This document shows, piece after piece, positions 22,235 to 28,538 of a DNA stretch of 28,538 nt (position 1 is its first letter; each line of letters begins with the position of its first letter). Source of the stretch: JASGDB01 sp049841315. GTDB lineage: Bacteria > Bacteroidota > Bacteroidia > Flavobacteriales > Weeksellaceae. The notes under the pieces are model-generated. The model searched no databases. It was not told the origin of the DNA and was given only the letters and a program-made list of their open reading frames with translations. A program made the position numbers and the translations under genes. The stretch spans positions 1-28,538 of the forward strand of contig JASGDB010000051.1 of the NCBI GenBank assembly GCA_049841315.1, read 5' to 3'.

Positions 22235-22903
22235 TTGAAAGCACTACTTTTCATCAACGGAGAACCGCCGAAAACACTTCCTGACATGTCGGGTTATGAT
22301 TTGATTGCCTGCACAGACGGCGCATTTCATTATTTGAAAGAGAAAAATTTTCCTTTGGGAAAACTGGATTTTATTTCGGGGGATTTTGATTCACATCCCG
22401 AGATTCTTCACTGCGTTCAGAAATCCGAAGGATTCAGCAAAGCCAATGACAAGAAAAGTGACAATCATTTTGAAATCATCGAAACTCCCAATCAGGAACA
22501 TCCCGATTTTCATAAAGCCTTGGAAATTCTTCTCGAAAAAGGTGTTGAGAAAGTGGATGTTTATGGAGGAAGCGGCAGAGAACAAGACCATTTTCTGGGG
22601 AATCTGAGTACGGCATTTTTCTTTAAAGACCGTTTAAATATTACGTTTTTTGATGATTTTTCATCTTATTTTTTTATTCCGAAAACATTCTCACTCCATA
22701 ATGTGAAAGGCAGAATGATTTCGCTGCTGCCTTTTCCTGTCGCAAAAAATATAGAAACCAAAGGTTTGAAATGGGCTTTAAATAATGAAAATCTGGTTTT
22801 AAGCGGACGAATCGGAACACGAAATGTCGCAGAAAACGATGATGTTTTCATTGAATACAAAGAGGGCGATTTGCTGATTTTTATCGGGAAAAAATACTTA
22901 TGA
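22235..22903 (+). CDS. Thiamine pyrophosphokinase
   Basis: A 222-residue cytoplasmic enzyme converting thiamine and ATP to thiamine diphosphate and AMP. Motifs are the start KALLFINGEPP, YDLIACTDGAFHYL, the metal-binding GDFDSH (49-54), DFHKALEIL (91-99) and YGGSGREQDHFLGNLS. The start codon is TTG at 22235: an in-frame stop lies at 22217-22219 with no ATG after it, and KALLFINGE is the expected beginning. Residues about 57-80 (EILHCVQKSEGFSKANDKKS) interrupt the usual short connection between GDFDSH and the IIETP-NQ..DFHKAL segment. The DNA there matches a repeat (AGATTCTTCACTGCGTTCAG). The catalytic motifs remain intact. Confidence 0.9.
   Translation: MKALLFINGEPPKTLPDMSGYDLIACTDGAFHYLKEKNFPLGKLDFISGDFDSHPEILHCVQKSEGFSKANDKKSDNHFEIIETPNQEHPDFHKALEILLEKGVEKVDVYGGSGREQDHFLGNLSTAFFFKDRLNITFFDDFSSYFFIPKTFSLHNVKGRMISLLPFPVAKNIETKGLKWALNNENLVLSGRIGTRNVAENDDVFIEYKEGDLLIFIGKKYL
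22401..22422. repeat. Repeat fragment inside the thiamine pyrophosphokinase gene
   Basis: AGATTCTT-CACTGCG-TTCAGAA within the coding region. The flanks AGATTCTT and TTCAGAA recur together in the intergenic palindrome near 26405-26417. Repeats of the form TCATTCTGAACGCAGTGAAGAATCT are common between genes in Bacteroidota (from memory). It is read through in frame as ILHCVQK. Confidence 0.75.
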
Positions 22904-22976
22904 TATTTTATGAAAATTTAAAATAAAAAACCAAACTTTTTTACCATTTTTGCAGTCTTAAATCTTTTTCGCAAAA

Positions 22977-24368
22977 ATGAAAATCAAATATTCCGAACTT
23001 ATTGACCAGACATTGTATTTTCCGACCGAGGAATTCAGTGTTGAAGAGAATAGTCTGAAATTTCACGACATTCCGCTGATGGAGGTCGTCGAACAGTTCG
23101 GGACACCCTTGAAATTCAATTATCTGCCGAAGATTTCCACGAATATCCAGCGTGCGAAAGCATGGTTTCGGGAAGCCTTTGAAAAGAACCAATACACCAA
23201 ATCCTACCGCTATTGCTACTGCACGAAATCGAGCCATTTTTCTTTTGTTATTGATGAAGCACTGAAAAACGACATCTCCATAGAAACCTCTTCCGCTTAT
23301 GATATGGACATCGTAAAAGCCCTCTACGACAAAGGAAAAGTAGACAAAGAAGTGGAAGTTATCTGCAACGGTTTCAAAACGGATGATTATCTTCAGAAAA
23401 TCGCAGAGCTTATCAACAACGGTTTTGAAAACATCACACCGATACTCGATAATTACAGGGAATTAGACAAGCTCACCGAAAGCATCGACGCCACATTCAA
23501 CATCGGAATCCGAATTGCTTCTGAGGAAGAGCCGAAATTTGAATTTTATACCTCAAGATTGGGAATAGGATACAAAGACATCATCCCTTATTACAGCCAG
23601 AAAATCGCGGAACACCCGAATGCAAGGCTGAAAATGCTTCATTTTTTCATCAATACCGGAATCAAGGATACGGCATATTACTGGAACGAGCTGTATAAAT
23701 GCCTCCGCGTTTATGCCCGACTGAAAAAAATTGCTCCCGAAGTGGATTCCCTCAATATTGGCGGTGGTTTTCCTATTAAAACTTCCCTCAATTTCGATTA
23801 TGATTATCAGTATATGGTAAACGAAATTGTTTCTCAGATTAAAAAATTCTGCGAAGAAGAAGGTGTGGAAGAACCGAATATTTATACCGAATTCGGAAGT
23901 TTTACCGTGGGAGAAAGCGGAGGACATCTCTACAAAATTATTTCCCAAAAACGCCAGAACGACAGGGAAAAATGGAATATGATTAATTCGTCCTTCATGA
24001 CTACACTTCCCGATACATGGGCGATCTCAAGGCATTTCATCATGCTTCCGCTGAACCGCTGGGAAGATACTTACGAAAGGGTTTTCCTGGGCGGGCTCAC
24101 CTGTGATTCCGATGATTATTACAATTCCGAACAGCATACCAACGCAATATATCTGCCCGTTTTTAACGATATAAAACCTCTGTATATCGGGTTTTTCCAT
24201 ACCGGAGCGTATCAGGAAACCATTGGCGGTTACGGCGGTGTACACCACTGCCTGATGCCACAGCCGAAACATATTCTCATCGATAAAGATGAAGAGGGAA
24301 ATTTCGTGTACACTGTTTTCCGTGAGGAACAGAAGCCGGAGGATGTACTGAAATTGCTGGGATATTAG
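22977..24368 (+). CDS. speA: Arginine decarboxylase, short flavobacterial form (fold III PLP enzyme)
   Basis: A 463-residue cytoplasmic protein of the alanine-racemase-fold decarboxylases. The PLP lysine is Lys84 in YCYCTKSSHFSFV. Other motifs are IETSSAYDMDIVKAL, FYTSRLGIGYKD, LHFFINTGIKDTAYYW, LNIGGGFPIK (phosphate-binding glycines), IYTEFGSFTVG and GGLTCDSDDYY with the second-subunit catalytic Cys. It should make agmatine from arginine for polyamine synthesis. It is shorter than the approximately 630-residue enterobacterial SpeA, and proteins of this length are usually annotated as arginine decarboxylase in Flavobacteriia. A related specificity such as carboxynorspermidine or diaminopimelate decarboxylase cannot be fully excluded. 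No agmatinase gene is adjacent. Confidence 0.8.
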   Translation: MKIKYSELIDQTLYFPTEEFSVEENSLKFHDIPLMEVVEQFGTPLKFNYLPKISTNIQRAKAWFREAFEKNQYTKSYRYCYCTKSSHFSFVIDEALKNDISIETSSAYDMDIVKALYDKGKVDKEVEVICNGFKTDDYLQKIAELINNGFENITPILDNYRELDKLTESIDATFNIGIRIASEEEPKFEFYTSRLGIGYKDIIPYYSQKIAEHPNARLKMLHFFINTGIKDTAYYWNELYKCLRVYARLKKIAPEVDSLNIGGGFPIKTSLNFDYDYQYMVNEIVSQIKKFCEEEGVEEPNIYTEFGSFTVGESGGHLYKIISQKRQNDREKWNMINSSFMTTLPDTWAISRHFIMLPLNRWEDTYERVFLGGLTCDSDDYYNSEQHTNAIYLPVFNDIKPLYIGFFHTGAYQETIGGYGGVHHCLMPQPKHILIDKDEEGNFVYTVFREEQKPEDVLKLLGY

Positions 24369-24530
24369 ATATTTTTGTACTAAAGGAAGTAATTTTGATG
24401 AAATTTAACACAATTTCATAGATGAAAAGCATGAAATACCTGCTTTCAAAATCTGCAAACGAAGTTCAGAAGTAGTCCCGGATCAATGCTGAGCATTATT
24501 GCTATGCACTGAAAATCCCAAACATTTCAG

Positions 24531-24538
24531 TATTTTTG
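24531..24538 (+). promoter_or_regulatory. -7 box of uvrC, 4 nt before the start codon
   Basis: TATTTTTG matches TAnnTTTG and ends 4 nt before the uvrC ATG. The -33 region is not obvious. The 174-bp gap before it holds only two very short unsupported ORFs. Confidence 0.5.
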
Positions 24539-24542
24539 TTCA

Positions 24543-26339
24543 ATGAATCCCGAACTCGAACTTCAACTCAAAACTTTACCGTCAGACCCCGGAGTGTACC
24601 GTTATTACGATAAAAACGGGCAACTTCTGTATGTCGGGAAAGCCAAAAATTTGAAGAAAAGGGTTCTTTCTTATTTTAATAAAACGCTTTCTGGTTACCG
24701 AACCCGAATTATGGTCGGGAAAATTCATCGTCTGGAAACTACGATTGTTCCGAGCGAATACGATGCACTTTTGTTGGAAAATAATCTGATAAAAGAACAT
24801 CAGCCGTTTTACAACGTGATGTTGAAAGACGACAAATCGTTTCCTTGGATTTGCATTAAAAATGAAGATTTTCCGAGAATTTTTCTCACGAGAAATTTAA
24901 TTAAAGACGGTTCGGAATATTTCGGACCTTATGCAAAAGTGCGTCCTGCAAAGGTTTTGCTCGAAACCATTAAACATATTTACAAACTCAGAACCTGCAA
25001 TCTGAATCTTTCTCCCGAAAAAATTGATGCAGGAAAATATAAAGTCTGCCTCGAATATCACATCAAAAACTGTGAAGGACCTTGCGAAGGCTTGGAAAGC
25101 AAAGAGGAATATGACGAAAAAATTGATGCGATAAGAGGAATTATCAAAGGAGATTTCCGCAAAGCAAAGGATTATCTGACGATGCAGATGATGAAATATG
25201 CCTCCGAACTTAAATTTGAAAATGCTCAAATTATCAAGGAAAGAATTGACATTCTGGAAGATTATCAGTCGAAACATACGGTTGTAAATCCGAATATTGA
25301 TGATGTGGACGTTTTCGGAATGACGAGTGATGAAACTGCCGCGTACATTAATTTCTTCAAAATCAGAAACGGAAATATTATCCAGAGTTTTACGACGGAA
25401 ATCAAAAAAGTTTTGGAAGAAAACGATGAAGAAATTATGGAAGAAGCCCTGATTGAAATCCGCCAGAAATTCGCTTCCGATTCCAAAGAAATATTGCTTC
25501 CGTTTCATCTTTCGGTGGAAATTCCGAATGTGAAAATTATCGTTCCGAAAGTCGGCGACAAAAAACGAATTGTGGAACTTTCCGAAAAAAACGCCAAAGA
25601 ATACCGCATCGAAAAACTGAAACAAGTCCAGATTATCGACCCCGACAGACACACGAACCGCATTATGGCGGAAATGCAGAAATTATTGAAAATGCCTGTT
25701 GAACCTCGTCATATTGAAGGTTTCGACAATTCCAATATTCAGGGAACGAATCCGGTTTCGGCGTGTGTTGTGTTTAAAGACGGAAAACCGAGCAAAGCGG
25801 ATTACCGCATTTTCCACCCGAAAACGGTAGTCGGTGCCAACGATTTTGCGACAATGGAAGAAGTGATTTTCCGCCGATACAAAAGGCTTTTAGATGAAAA
25901 CGAACCGCTTCCGCAACTGATTTTGATTGACGGAGGAAAAGGACAACTTTCTTCCGCAGTAAAAAGTTTAAAATTACTCGGATTGTACGGAAAAATCACG
26001 ATAATCGGGATTGCAAAACGGTTGGAAGAAATTTATTTCCCCGAAGATTCCATTCCTCTTTATTTAGATAAAAAATCGGAAACACTGAAAGTGCTGCAAA
26101 GAGTTCGGGACGAATCCCACCGTTTCGGCGTGAAACACCACAGAACAAGGCGGAAAAATTCCACCATTCAATCCGAACTGGAAGAAATTCCGGGCGTTGG
26201 AGAAAAATCTATTGAACTGCTGCTTTCAAAATTAAAATCCGTGAAAAGAATTAAAGAATCTTCTTTGGAAACTTTGGAAGAAATTCTCGGAAAAGCAAAA
26301 GGGAAAGTGGTTTGGGAGTATTTTAATTCCGGAAACTGA
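24543..26339 (+). CDS. uvrC: Excinuclease ABC subunit C
   Basis: A 598-residue nucleotide-excision-repair nuclease that cuts both sides of a lesion marked by UvrB. The N-terminal GIY-YIG domain has GVYRYYDKNGQLLYVGKAKN (17-36). Four cysteines (C152, C169, C177, C181: TCNL, KVCLEY, KNCEGPC) match the iron-sulfur ligands reported for UvrC. The UVR motif lies near 205-235. The C-terminal RNase H-like nuclease has HIEGFDNSNIQGTNPVSA with the catalytic Asp, and LILIDGGKGQLSSA. A helix-hairpin-helix follows (LEEIPGVGEKSIELLLSKL). All parts look intact and length is normal. It is convergent with the thioredoxin-like gene. Confidence 0.97.
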   Translation: MNPELELQLKTLPSDPGVYRYYDKNGQLLYVGKAKNLKKRVLSYFNKTLSGYRTRIMVGKIHRLETTIVPSEYDALLLENNLIKEHQPFYNVMLKDDKSFPWICIKNEDFPRIFLTRNLIKDGSEYFGPYAKVRPAKVLLETIKHIYKLRTCNLNLSPEKIDAGKYKVCLEYHIKNCEGPCEGLESKEEYDEKIDAIRGIIKGDFRKAKDYLTMQMMKYASELKFENAQIIKERIDILEDYQSKHTVVNPNIDDVDVFGMTSDETAAYINFFKIRNGNIIQSFTTEIKKVLEENDEEIMEEALIEIRQKFASDSKEILLPFHLSVEIPNVKIIVPKVGDKKRIVELSEKNAKEYRIEKLKQVQIIDPDRHTNRIMAEMQKLLKMPVEPRHIEGFDNSNIQGTNPVSACVVFKDGKPSKADYRIFHPKTVVGANDFATMEEVIFRRYKRLLDENEPLPQLILIDGGKGQLSSAVKSLKLLGLYGKITIIGIAKRLEEIYFPEDSIPLYLDKKSETLKVLQRVRDESHRFGVKHHRTRRKNSTIQSELEEIPGVGEKSIELLLSKLKSVKRIKESSLETLEEILGKAKGKVVWEYFNSGN

Positions 26340-26367
26340 TACATTATTACATCAACCGTAAACAGTT

Positions 26368-26427
26368 AGTTTGTCATGCTGAAAACATCTCTACAAAATA
26401 ATTTAGATTCTTTCAGAATGACAAACT
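26368..26427. repeat. Inverted repeat between convergent uvrC and the thioredoxin-like gene
   Basis: Arms AGTTTGTCATGCTGAAA (26368-26384) and TTTCAGAATGACAAACT (26411-26427) pair with a single mismatch. A separate 15-bp palindrome GCTGAAATTTTCAGC lies at 26437-26451. Together they may act as a barrier between the converging transcripts. The type recalls the TGTCATGCTGAA / TTCAGAATGACA repeats common in Bacteroidota. Confidence 0.8.
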
Positions 26428-26457
26428 CCTGCTTAAGCTGAAATTTTCAGCAAAGGT

Positions 26458-27015
26458 TTACTTCCACTTGATATTGCATCCCATGCTCGGGCGTTGGATT
26501 TCCTCCTGAGGCTCGCCTGCGAGAAGGTTTTCAAAAGCGATAATCAAATCCTCTCCGGTGATTTCCTTCTGGTTGCCCGGGCGGGAATCATCCATTTGCC
26601 CTCTGTATACCAAATCGAGCTTATCATCGAAAAAGTAGAAATCAGGCGTACACGCCGCATCATACGCTTTTGCAACAGCCTGAGTTTCATCATACAGATA
26701 CGGGAAATCAAACTTTTTTTCTATCTGAAATTCAATCATTTTTTCGGGAGAATCGGCTGGATAGCTTTCAACATCATTGGCATTGATTCCTATAAATTCG
26801 ATTCCTTTTGCCTGATAATCCTCGTAAAGTTCCGTAAGTTTGTCGATAATGTGAAGCACAAACGGACAGTGGTTGCACATGAAAATCACAAGTGTTCCCT
26901 TCTCCCCTTTTAATTTTTCAAGGGATTCGGTTTTGTTGCTTTTTGAGGGATTCGGAAGTTCAAAATAAGGAGCTTTTGTCCCTAAAGCCAGCATATTGGA
27001 CGGTGTATTTGCCAT
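26458..27015 (-). CDS. Thioredoxin-like / AhpC-TSA-type redox protein
   Basis: A 185-residue soluble protein of the peroxiredoxin-like thioredoxin-fold group (PRX_like1 type). It has a CxxC motif C47-N-H-C50 in VIFMCNHCPFVLH, the strand GIEFIGINAND, the cis-proline region AACTPDFYFFD and a conserved end PSMGCNIKWK with a further Cys. No signal peptide is visible, so it should act in the cytoplasm, probably as a thiol reductase or peroxidase-like protein; the substrate is unknown. The gene follows miaA on the same strand after 92 bp of very AT-rich sequence and may be cotranscribed with it. It converges on uvrC across a palindromic region. Confidence 0.9.
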   Translation of the reverse strand: MANTPSNMLALGTKAPYFELPNPSKSNKTESLEKLKGEKGTLVIFMCNHCPFVLHIIDKLTELYEDYQAKGIEFIGINANDVESYPADSPEKMIEFQIEKKFDFPYLYDETQAVAKAYDAACTPDFYFFDDKLDLVYRGQMDDSRPGNQKEITGEDLIIAFENLLAGEPQEEIQRPSMGCNIKWK

Positions 27016-27107
27016 TTTATTTTAATTTAAAAAATTTACCAATATATCAATGTACCAATTATATAATGTATCCAAATGTTTTCCACGATTGTTACATTGT
27101 TAAATTA
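27016..27107. repeat. AT-rich TACCAAT/TACATTATT repeat gap
   Basis: The 92 bp between miaA and the thioredoxin-like gene consist of imperfect short units (ACCAATATATCAATGTACCAAT; TACATTGTTAAATTACTACATTATTACATT). It carries no gene. It runs directly into the 3' end of miaA. Confidence 0.5.
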
Positions 27108-28010
27108 CTACATTATTACATTATTGAGCAAAGATACGGATTCTTCAAATGCTTTGTCGAATTTCACCCAACAGATATTTTTTTCATTTCTGTACCATGT
27201 GAGCTGGCGTTTGGCGAATCTCCGCGAGTTTTTCTTAATCTCCGAAACCGCAAAATCCAAATCCCAATCTCCGTCGAAATAGCGAAACAGTTCGGTATAT
27301 CCTACGGTTTTCAAAGCGGTATAATCCCTATACGGAATCAGGCTTTTCGCTTCATTGAGGAGTCCGTTTTTCATCATCGCATCCACGCGGAGATTGATTC
27401 TTTCATAAATCAGTTCTCGCGGTGCTTCTATTCCGATTCTGATTGTTCGGAAATTTCGTTCCGGCTTCGGCTCGGCAATGATTTCCGAATATTTTTTCCC
27501 ACATTGCCAAATCACGTCTAATGCTCTCAGCAGTCTTCGCGGGTTTCCTTTATCTACGATTTCAAAATATTCAGGGTCGGCTTCTTTCAGCATTTCGCAG
27601 AGTTTTTCCAATCCTTCATTCTGCCATATTTCTGTTAAATTTCTCTGATTTTCCTCATCGGCTTCGGGAAGATTGTTCAGTCCTTCAATCACCGCTTTTT
27701 CATACATCATGCTTCCGCCTGCCATGATGACAATGTCTTTTTTTTCAAAAAGTTCATCTAATTTTTTCAATGCATCAAGCTCAAACTGACCGATTGAATA
27801 ATATTCTTCCACCGAAAGATTTCCTACAAAATGATGTTTTGCTTCGGCAAGTTCTTCCTCCGTCGGTGATGCTGTTCCAATCTTCATTTCCCTGAAAAAC
27901 TGTCGTGAATCGCAGGACAAAATTTCCGTCCCGAAATGTTTTGCCAAATCAATCGCAAGGCGGGTTTTCCCGATTCCTGTAGTTCCGATAATGGAGATTA
28001 AAGTTTTCAC
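27108..28010 (-). CDS. miaA: tRNA dimethylallyltransferase MiaA
   Basis: A 300-residue cytoplasmic enzyme that puts the dimethylallyl group on A37 of tRNAs reading UNN codons. It has the P-loop GTTGIGKTRLAIDLA (9-23), the DSRQFFREMKIGTASP segment with the catalytic Asp and substrate loop, GGSMMYEKAVIEGL, and LKTVGYTELFRYFDGDWDL followed by the basic RFAKRQLTWYRNE near the end. Length is normal. The start codon is GTG at 28010, supported by the P-loop beginning nine residues later. A TACATTTA box ends 4 nt before it. Its substrate dimethylallyl diphosphate comes from the mevalonate pathway, represented here by mvaD. The thioredoxin-like gene follows. Confidence 0.96.
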   Translation of the reverse strand: MKTLISIIGTTGIGKTRLAIDLAKHFGTEILSCDSRQFFREMKIGTASPTEEELAEAKHHFVGNLSVEEYYSIGQFELDALKKLDELFEKKDIVIMAGGSMMYEKAVIEGLNNLPEADEENQRNLTEIWQNEGLEKLCEMLKEADPEYFEIVDKGNPRRLLRALDVIWQCGKKYSEIIAEPKPERNFRTIRIGIEAPRELIYERINLRVDAMMKNGLLNEAKSLIPYRDYTALKTVGYTELFRYFDGDWDLDFAVSEIKKNSRRFAKRQLTWYRNEKNICWVKFDKAFEESVSLLNNVIM

Positions 28011-28014
28011 GGTG

Positions 28015-28022
28015 TAAATGTA
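28015..28022 (-). promoter_or_regulatory. Possible -7 box of miaA, 4 nt before the GTG start
   Basis: On the minus strand TACATTTA differs from TAnnTTTG only in the last base and ends 4 nt before GTG. No -33 TTTG is seen at the expected distance. Confidence 0.35.
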
Positions 28023-28041
28023 TTTGTTTTATTCTTAATCT

Positions 28042-28067
28042 GTACTTTTGCCTTGAAGCAAAAGTAC
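28042..28067. repeat. Hairpin repeat with CTTGAA loop, copy 1
   Basis: GTACTTTTGC-CTTGAA-GCAAAAGTAC has perfect 10-bp arms, followed by CAAAAATT. The same loop and a compensated stem occur at 28494-28519. Confidence 0.85.
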
Positions 28068-28073
28068 CAAAAA

Positions 28074-28355
28074 TTGCCTCATATTCTTGTTTATGTTTTC
28101 AATGGAATCGGCGAATATATTTCAAGACTGGAAACTCCGGCTAAAATTTTAAACAATTTCCTAAAATTTCCAAAACTCAGGCGGAAAGGTAAATTTGTCG
28201 CATAACCAAAATTTGTCCCGCCTTCAAACAGTGGAAATTTGCCTCATATCCTTGTTTATTTTTTCAATGGAATCGGCGAATCTGGTCGATTTCTTAACGG
28301 AAATTCTTTAAAATTTGTTTCTTTCTTTTATATTGTTTTCAATGGAATCAACGAA
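28074..28355. repeat. Direct 43-bp repeats in the gene-free right end
   Basis: Copies 28074-28116 and 28239-28281 differ at two positions. A shorter third copy (TATTGTTTTCAATGGAATC, then AACGAA) is at about 28331-28355. All share TTTTCAATGGAATC followed by (GG/AA)CGAA. An AGGCGG/CCGCCT inverted pair lies between the first two (about 28179-28215). The whole 528-bp stretch 28011-28538 carries no supported ORF. Confidence 0.85.
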
Positions 28356-28493
28356 ACTTCGTTTTCTTAACGCCTACGCTTCCTAAGTCGCTTTTTCAAT
28401 AAAATCTGTTCAGAATTATACATAAAAAAAACGGTTCTTCGACAAAAACTGTGGATTTTAAAATTAACATTTATCTATAAATTCTCAATTCCT

Positions 28494-28519
28494 GTTCTTT
28501 TGTCTTGAAACAAAAGAAC
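28494..28519. repeat. Hairpin repeat with CTTGAA loop, copy 2
   Basis: GTTCTTTTGT-CTTGAA-ACAAAAGAAC has perfect 10-bp arms. Compared with copy 1, stem positions 3 and 10 have changed on both sides so that pairing is kept. It is followed by CAAAAGTTCAAG and the window end. Confidence 0.85.
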
Positions 28520-28538
28520 CAAAAGTTCAAGACTTGGA

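Noticed and set aside
24422..24475. A 17-codon ORF (MKSMKYLLSK...) between the arginine decarboxylase gene and uvrC.
   Set aside because: Too short, and no supporting conservation or signal is visible.
24897..25652. A 251-codon minus-strand ORF.
   Set aside because: It is antisense to uvrC, Phe-rich, with no motif.
26892..27521. A 209-codon plus-strand ORF.
   Set aside because: It is antisense to miaA and the thioredoxin-like gene and contains no recognisable domain.
28074..28355. Possible CRISPR array from three similar direct repeats.
   Set aside because: Spacing is irregular (165 bp and about 75 bp), the third copy is partial, and there are no cas genes.

Overview
The window looks like chromosomal DNA of a Flavobacteriia bacterium, most likely Weeksellaceae (Chryseobacterium-like). 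Four things point there: type 9 secretion (T9SS) C-terminal sorting domains, promoters of the Bacteroidota form TTTG-N18/19-TAnnTTTG, a mevalonate-pathway gene (mvaD), and many short palindromic repeats between genes. The genus is an inference.

Layout. 1-1223: a small membrane protein, then a PIN-domain/51-residue toxin-antitoxin-like pair enclosed between two copies of the 3' end of der. 1224-3932 (minus): der (ribosome-assembly GTPase) and mvaD. 4188-9367 (plus): polA, thyA and a secreted serine hydrolase. 9577-13134 (plus): a secreted M1 aminopeptidase and fmt. 13396-14520 (minus): a RibBA-type protein whose GTP cyclohydrolase II half has lost its zinc and catalytic motifs. 14850-19040 (plus): a secretion block with an intradiol-dioxygenase-like protein carrying a T9SS tail, a small T9SS-tailed protein, and a translationally coupled 877-residue repetitive beta-helix protein. 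19215-26339 (plus): acyl-CoA transferase/hydrolase, lipoprotein, PduO-type cobalamin adenosyltransferase, thiamine pyrophosphokinase, arginine decarboxylase and uvrC. 26458-28010 (minus): a thioredoxin-like protein and miaA. 28011-28538 is a gene-free repeat block.

Most genes are single-copy housekeeping functions in short transcription units, not one pathway. MvaD helps supply isopentenyl/dimethylallyl diphosphate, which MiaA uses on tRNA. ThyA and PolA serve DNA synthesis, UvrC repair, Der and Fmt translation. RibB, thiamine pyrophosphokinase and the adenosyltransferase serve cofactors.

The strongest unusual signal is the behaviour of the repeats. At least nine types are visible. Several contain perfect inverted repeats, and two show compensatory base changes, so structure seems to be kept. 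Four of them, or low-complexity relatives, lie in frame inside conserved genes (mvaD, polA, thyA, thiamine pyrophosphokinase) as short extra peptides at places that look like surface loops or linkers. This resembles the Rickettsia palindromic elements. The second notable signal is the toxin-antitoxin cassette between two der 3' ends whose last 28 codons encode identical protein but differ at synonymous sites. The third is a set of promoter -7 boxes ending exactly 4 nt before start codons, predicting leaderless or near-leaderless mRNAs. I saw no tRNA, rRNA, CRISPR array, transposase or prophage gene.
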